Shown in pieces: positions 61,070 to 64,000 of a stretch of DNA of 64,000 nucleotides; within the stretch, counting starts at the first letter, position 1; each line of letters starts with the position of its first letter. A program made the position numbers and the translations under genes. The stretch is from Bacillota bacterium (GTDB taxonomy: Bacteria; Bacillota; Clostridia; Christensenellales; Aristaeellaceae), in the NCBI GenBank assembly GCA_023404345.1, contig JAEYCB010000032.1:1-64000 (forward strand), in the 5' to 3' direction. The notes beneath the pieces are model-generated. The model did no database searches, had not been told where the DNA came from, and saw only the letters and a list, made by a program, of their open reading frames with translations.

Positions 61070-61238
61070 TGATTTTTTGCAAGTAAATATCGTTGCCTTT
61101 GTAAATCGTCATAAACCAATGATCGGAAAAAGATATAAGGCATCTGAAACTGCCCCCACCGGCTTCGCACCCTCCCCCATTCGATGCATATCCTGCAAAC
61201 GTGAACCTTTTTTCTTGTCTGTAAGGAGGGAATCGTCC

Positions 61239-61607
61239 ATGACCCATCGCGTATCGCCATTTGCAGCGCTGACAGGGGCTGAAAAGCAAATCAAATGGCT
61301 GGAGTATCAAAGTGTACGCCTGCCCTACATTCAAAGCGGCGTGGAAGACGTTCCAACGGCGACTACATCTGCAACGCAGTCCGATCCCGCCCCCTCTGCC
61401 AAGCGCGAGCAGGCGGCCGCATCCGCTCCATCCAAACCGGAACCCCCGGCCCGTCCGTCTCTCCCCGTGCCGCCTCCTGAAGTCCCGCGTGGCCCAATGC
61501 CTCAGCGCAGCGACTTTCAGCGCACCCGCCACAGCCAGTATGACGCGGTGATTGCCAGATTGAAACAGGCAGAGCTTCAGGCCGGCAACTACCGCACCAT
61601 GTCATAA
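61239..61607 (+). CDS. small Pro/Ala-rich protein, unknown
   Basis: The 122-residue product starts at ATG 61239 after AAGGAGGGAA. Residues 1-35 look like a folded start (MTHRVSPFAALTGAEKQIKW), followed by about 60 residues of Pro/Ala/Ser-rich low complexity and a charged end (DFQRTRHSQYDAVIARLKQAELQAG). No signal or membrane segment. Family not recognised. It converges on the glycosyltransferase gene with a six-base overlap. Confidence 0.55.
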   Translation: MTHRVSPFAALTGAEKQIKWLEYQSVRLPYIQSGVEDVPTATTSATQSDPAPSAKREQAAASAPSKPEPPARPSLPVPPPEVPRGPMPQRSDFQRTRHSQYDAVIARLKQAELQAGNYRTMS

Positions 61608-62813
61608 GCTGCGCAGAAAGGCGGTCAGGCGCTGGCACTGAACTTCAGGCGTTTTATTGGCAAGAACAAACGTACGCGCCCGCTCCCCCAGCAAAAGTCG
61701 TTCTTCCCTGGAAAGGTGCAGCGTTTGCCTCACAGCGGATACGATCGCGTCCGCGCCCTCTCCCTCGATGTATCGCAGGTAGGGATCGTATTCCCTGGGA
61801 ATGCCCTCCAGCCTGTAACATAGCACAGGTTTGCCGGATCGCATGTATTCCAGCGTTTTGCTGGGAAACGAATAGCGTGTGAACAGCCCTCTGGGGGACC
61901 GTGGGTTGATCAGCAGCGCGGCCCCGGCCTGCAATTCCAGCGCCTTGTCATGGGAAACAAAGCCAAAATAACGGATGTTGGCATGGCTTTCCGCCGCCCG
62001 CGTCACCTCAGCACTCATGCTTCCCTGACCACAAATCCATAAATCATATTCCGGCATGGCCGCAAAGGCTTCCAGCAGCTCCGGCACACCCAGGTCCGGC
62101 TCCAGCGTTCCGCTGTAGAGCACGGCGGGGCGGTCCGTCTCCCCCGTGGCATCCACCTTGATTGGCGGTTCTTCCCCGCGCTGAATCAGCCCTTCAATCA
62201 CCATGTACGGCTTATCACTTACGCCCAGGGCTTCCGCCATGGGACTTGTGAGCAAGACAAAGGCATCCATGCTGCTGCAAAGCGTCATGCTCCTGCGCCC
62301 ACGCGCGTACTCAATGCGCTTAAGCAGACCTTTCCGGCCTGATGCCAATCCCAATTCGTTGGGCAGATCGGTCACAATTACGCATGCTTTCAGATCGGGG
62401 TACTTCTGCCTGACCCGTGCTACCGCCTGCAAATAAGGCAGATACATCGTATACATCAGTACAATGCGGTTGGAAGGGTCCTGCGCACACCAGCCGGCCA
62501 GGCGGCGGGCAGCCCGGCGGGCGCGCATACGCTGCTTTGCGCCGGCGAGATTGAGGCATCCCAGCTCATAGACCGTGTGCCCGTCATGCCAGCCAGAGGG
62601 AATTACCGCCTGCCGGTACTGCAAGGGAAACACCCCGACCGGCAGCGAATTGACGATATCCAGCTTTTCTCCCGCCTGAAGATTGGCCTTTATGCCCTCT
62701 ACAAAGGCGCGCTGGTAGCTGTTGATCTGGTTTTGCAGCTTGTCTCTGGCATCGCGGGCCACCTGGCTTTTTGTGTCCTCCGGGTACATCAGCGACAGCA
62801 TCAGCACATTCAT
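61602..62813 (-). CDS. GT4-type glycosyltransferase
   Basis: The 403-residue GT-B enzyme has an N-terminal acceptor domain (MNVLMLSLMYPEDTKS) and a C-terminal donor domain with VLYSGTLEPDLGVPELLEAF, LWICGQGSMS, IRYFGFVSHDKAL and the FPSKTLEYMRSGKPVL stretch whose Glu binds the nucleotide sugar. It is coupled to the preceding glycosyltransferase by ATGA; ATG 62813 follows AAGGAG. Likely exopolysaccharide or wall polymer synthesis. Confidence 0.88.
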   Translation of the reverse strand: MNVLMLSLMYPEDTKSQVARDARDKLQNQINSYQRAFVEGIKANLQAGEKLDIVNSLPVGVFPLQYRQAVIPSGWHDGHTVYELGCLNLAGAKQRMRARRAARRLAGWCAQDPSNRIVLMYTMYLPYLQAVARVRQKYPDLKACVIVTDLPNELGLASGRKGLLKRIEYARGRRSMTLCSSMDAFVLLTSPMAEALGVSDKPYMVIEGLIQRGEEPPIKVDATGETDRPAVLYSGTLEPDLGVPELLEAFAAMPEYDLWICGQGSMSAEVTRAAESHANIRYFGFVSHDKALELQAGAALLINPRSPRGLFTRYSFPSKTLEYMRSGKPVLCYRLEGIPREYDPYLRYIEGEGADAIVSAVRQTLHLSREERLLLGERARTFVLANKTPEVQCQRLTAFLRSL

Positions 62814-64000
62814 GAACAAAGCTCCTTATACAGGGAGAGGTAGTCCTGGAAAGTGTTCTGCGCATCAAAGCGTTCGGCACGCCGCAGACAGGCCGGGACC
62901 ATCGCCGCCTTTTCCCGGCAAAGGCTTGCAATCGCGCCGCACAGCGCCTCGACATCTCCCTTGTCAACTACGCGGCCGCAGCTTTCATCCACGGCTTCCG
63001 GGCACCCGCCTGTGCGGAATACCGCCACCGGCGTGCCGCAGGCCAACGCTTCCAGATTCACCATGGGCATGTTGTCCTCCAGGGTAGGGTTGGCCAGGCA
63101 GTCGGCGGCGGTATACCAGGCGGCCAGTTCGGTGGCGTCCTGCGTGCGTGTAATGCCCAGCATGCCCTCTGGCAGCATATCGATTTGCGCCTGCTCCAGG
63201 CCAATGACCACAAACCGATAGTCCTTCCCCATTTTTTGGGCGGCCTGTGTCAAATACCGCAGGCCCTTCCGCTCGTCCCATTCAGAGGCCACAGCCAGCA
63301 CCACATGCGCATTCCCCAGGCCGTAACGGGCGCGCACGTCGCCTGGAGTGGGCCGGAAAGACTCGCGGCTGACCCCATTGGGAATCACCCGCACGGGATA
63401 TTTGCCCAGGAATGAGTCGTGAAGAGGACCCTTCATCCATTCACAGGGCGCAACAAAGGTGAGGCGTTCCAGTTGGGTAAACGTCTGTTTCTTCATGCGG
63501 TAATTGCGACGGGACCCGTCAATCCCAACGCAGACGGGGTAGGCACGCTGCTGAGGGCAATCATGGCATTCGCCGCGCCAGCGGTCGCACCCGCAATAAT
63601 CAAAATACGCACAATGCCCGGTAAACGGCCAGCAATCGTGCAGTGTCCACAGCACGGGCCTGTTCATCTGCCGCAGGGCTTTAAAGAGCATCGGCAGGTT
63701 CAGATAGCATCCATGCAGGTTATGCAGATGAATAATACCCGGGTCAAATTGCTTTAGCTCCCGCACAAGCCCCGCCGTGCCCAACGCACTCCCATAGCCC
63801 TCTGCGTCCAGGAGTTTTCGCATCGCACCGTGCAGCTTGCGCTCCCAGGGGGAACCCACGCGACAGGCGTAGGGCTGGGCTTCGGGCGGGATGCCCGGAA
63901 CGCCATAGCCGATTTTGCATTTGCCGCCGCCGGCTTCCACCAGCCGGGCGATTTCCAGAGCGATGCGGCCCGTGCTTTTGACCCCGCAGTAGGTGTTGAG
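62810..64000 (-). CDS. glycosyltransferase (5' end beyond window)
   Basis: The frame stays open to the right edge (at least 396 residues): the first visible residues are LNTYCGVKSTGRIALEIARL, like the start region of WcaC/Cap-type glycosyltransferases (NTVCG.GSTGRI). It continues with HLHNLHGCYLNLPML, VLWTLHDCWPFTGHCAYF with several Cys, VIPNGV, and the donor site NPTLEDNMPMVNLEALACGTPV. It is the upstream partner of the GT4 gene, suggesting a surface-polysaccharide cluster continuing past the window. Confidence 0.9.
   Translation of the reverse strand, partial: LNTYCGVKSTGRIALEIARLVEAGGGKCKIGYGVPGIPPEAQPYACRVGSPWERKLHGAMRKLLDAEGYGSALGTAGLVRELKQFDPGIIHLHNLHGCYLNLPMLFKALRQMNRPVLWTLHDCWPFTGHCAYFDYCGCDRWRGECHDCPQQRAYPVCVGIDGSRRNYRMKKQTFTQLERLTFVAPCEWMKGPLHDSFLGKYPVRVIPNGVSRESFRPTPGDVRARYGLGNAHVVLAVASEWDERKGLRYLTQAAQKMGKDYRFVVIGLEQAQIDMLPEGMLGITRTQDATELAAWYTAADCLANPTLEDNMPMVNLEALACGTPVAVFRTGGCPEAVDESCGRVVDKGDVEALCGAIASLCREKAAMVPACLRRAERFDAQNTFQDYLSLYKELCS

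Overview
The window reads as chromosome from a moderately high-GC, spore-forming, anaerobic Firmicute, most likely class Clostridia. Supporting signs are sporulation genes (yabP, yabQ and a SpoIID-type protein), an Rnf electron-transport operon, the ArgR/LexA/SmpB set, BioY, a TraX-like protein, strong AGGAGG ribosome binding sites, and frequent GTG/TTG starts. No genus is claimed. Nearly all of the sequence is densely coding with tight ATGA overlaps. There is no rRNA, no CRISPR array and no complete insertion sequence.

Layout. 1-8.5 kb: edge of a possible transposase, feoAB (ferrous iron uptake, minus), a secreted SpoIID/SH3b protein, a two-gene membrane/DUF4230 unit, then a three-gene unit that pairs a MotA/TolQ/ExbB-type channel with a MotB-like OmpA protein and an anchored extracytoplasmic protein. 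8.5-14 kb (minus): ArsR-type regulator, polyamine ABC transporter potABCD and nagA, behind a consensus promoter with an 8-bp-armed palindrome. 14-18.6 kb: TraX-like protein, DegV, bioY with a BirA-like operator, yabP-yabQ-divIC, Ppx/GppA. 18.7-31.9 kb: an EF-G paralogue, a PfkB sugar kinase, a GNAT enzyme, an alpha/beta hydrolase-MurF-Ddl cell-wall cluster, dxs-tlyA, and nadK-argR-recN behind ARG-box-like palindromes. 32-36.7 kb: rnfCDEAB with no rnfG. 36.7-46.8 kb: proC-rnhA, tyrosine recombinase, lexA, mgtC, CoA-disulfide reductase/rhodanese, tRNA-Ala, CorA, proA, smpB and ssrA. 47-55.3 kb: an unrecognised HTH-like protein, then deoC, a CUT2-type sugar ABC transporter and an SDR dehydrogenase. 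55.4-60.5 kb: LysR/aspA divergent pair, a tiny basic protein whose terminator lies before its stop codon, and MerR with a DUF362/cyclophilin-like unit. 60.7-64 kb: two tRNA-Ser genes, a small Pro/Ala-rich protein and two glycosyltransferases.

Working together. feoAB, Rnf and dxs fit an anaerobic, iron-sulfur-rich energy metabolism. proA and proC supply two of the three proline steps. MurF and Ddl are adjacent steps of peptidoglycan precursor synthesis. smpB and ssrA form the trans-translation pair. The small gene at 58.2-58.4 kb looks like a candidate backup rescue factor made from a nonstop message. The most unusual items are that gene, the MotA/MotB-like stator unit in a context with no flagellar genes, and an Rnf operon lacking rnfG.
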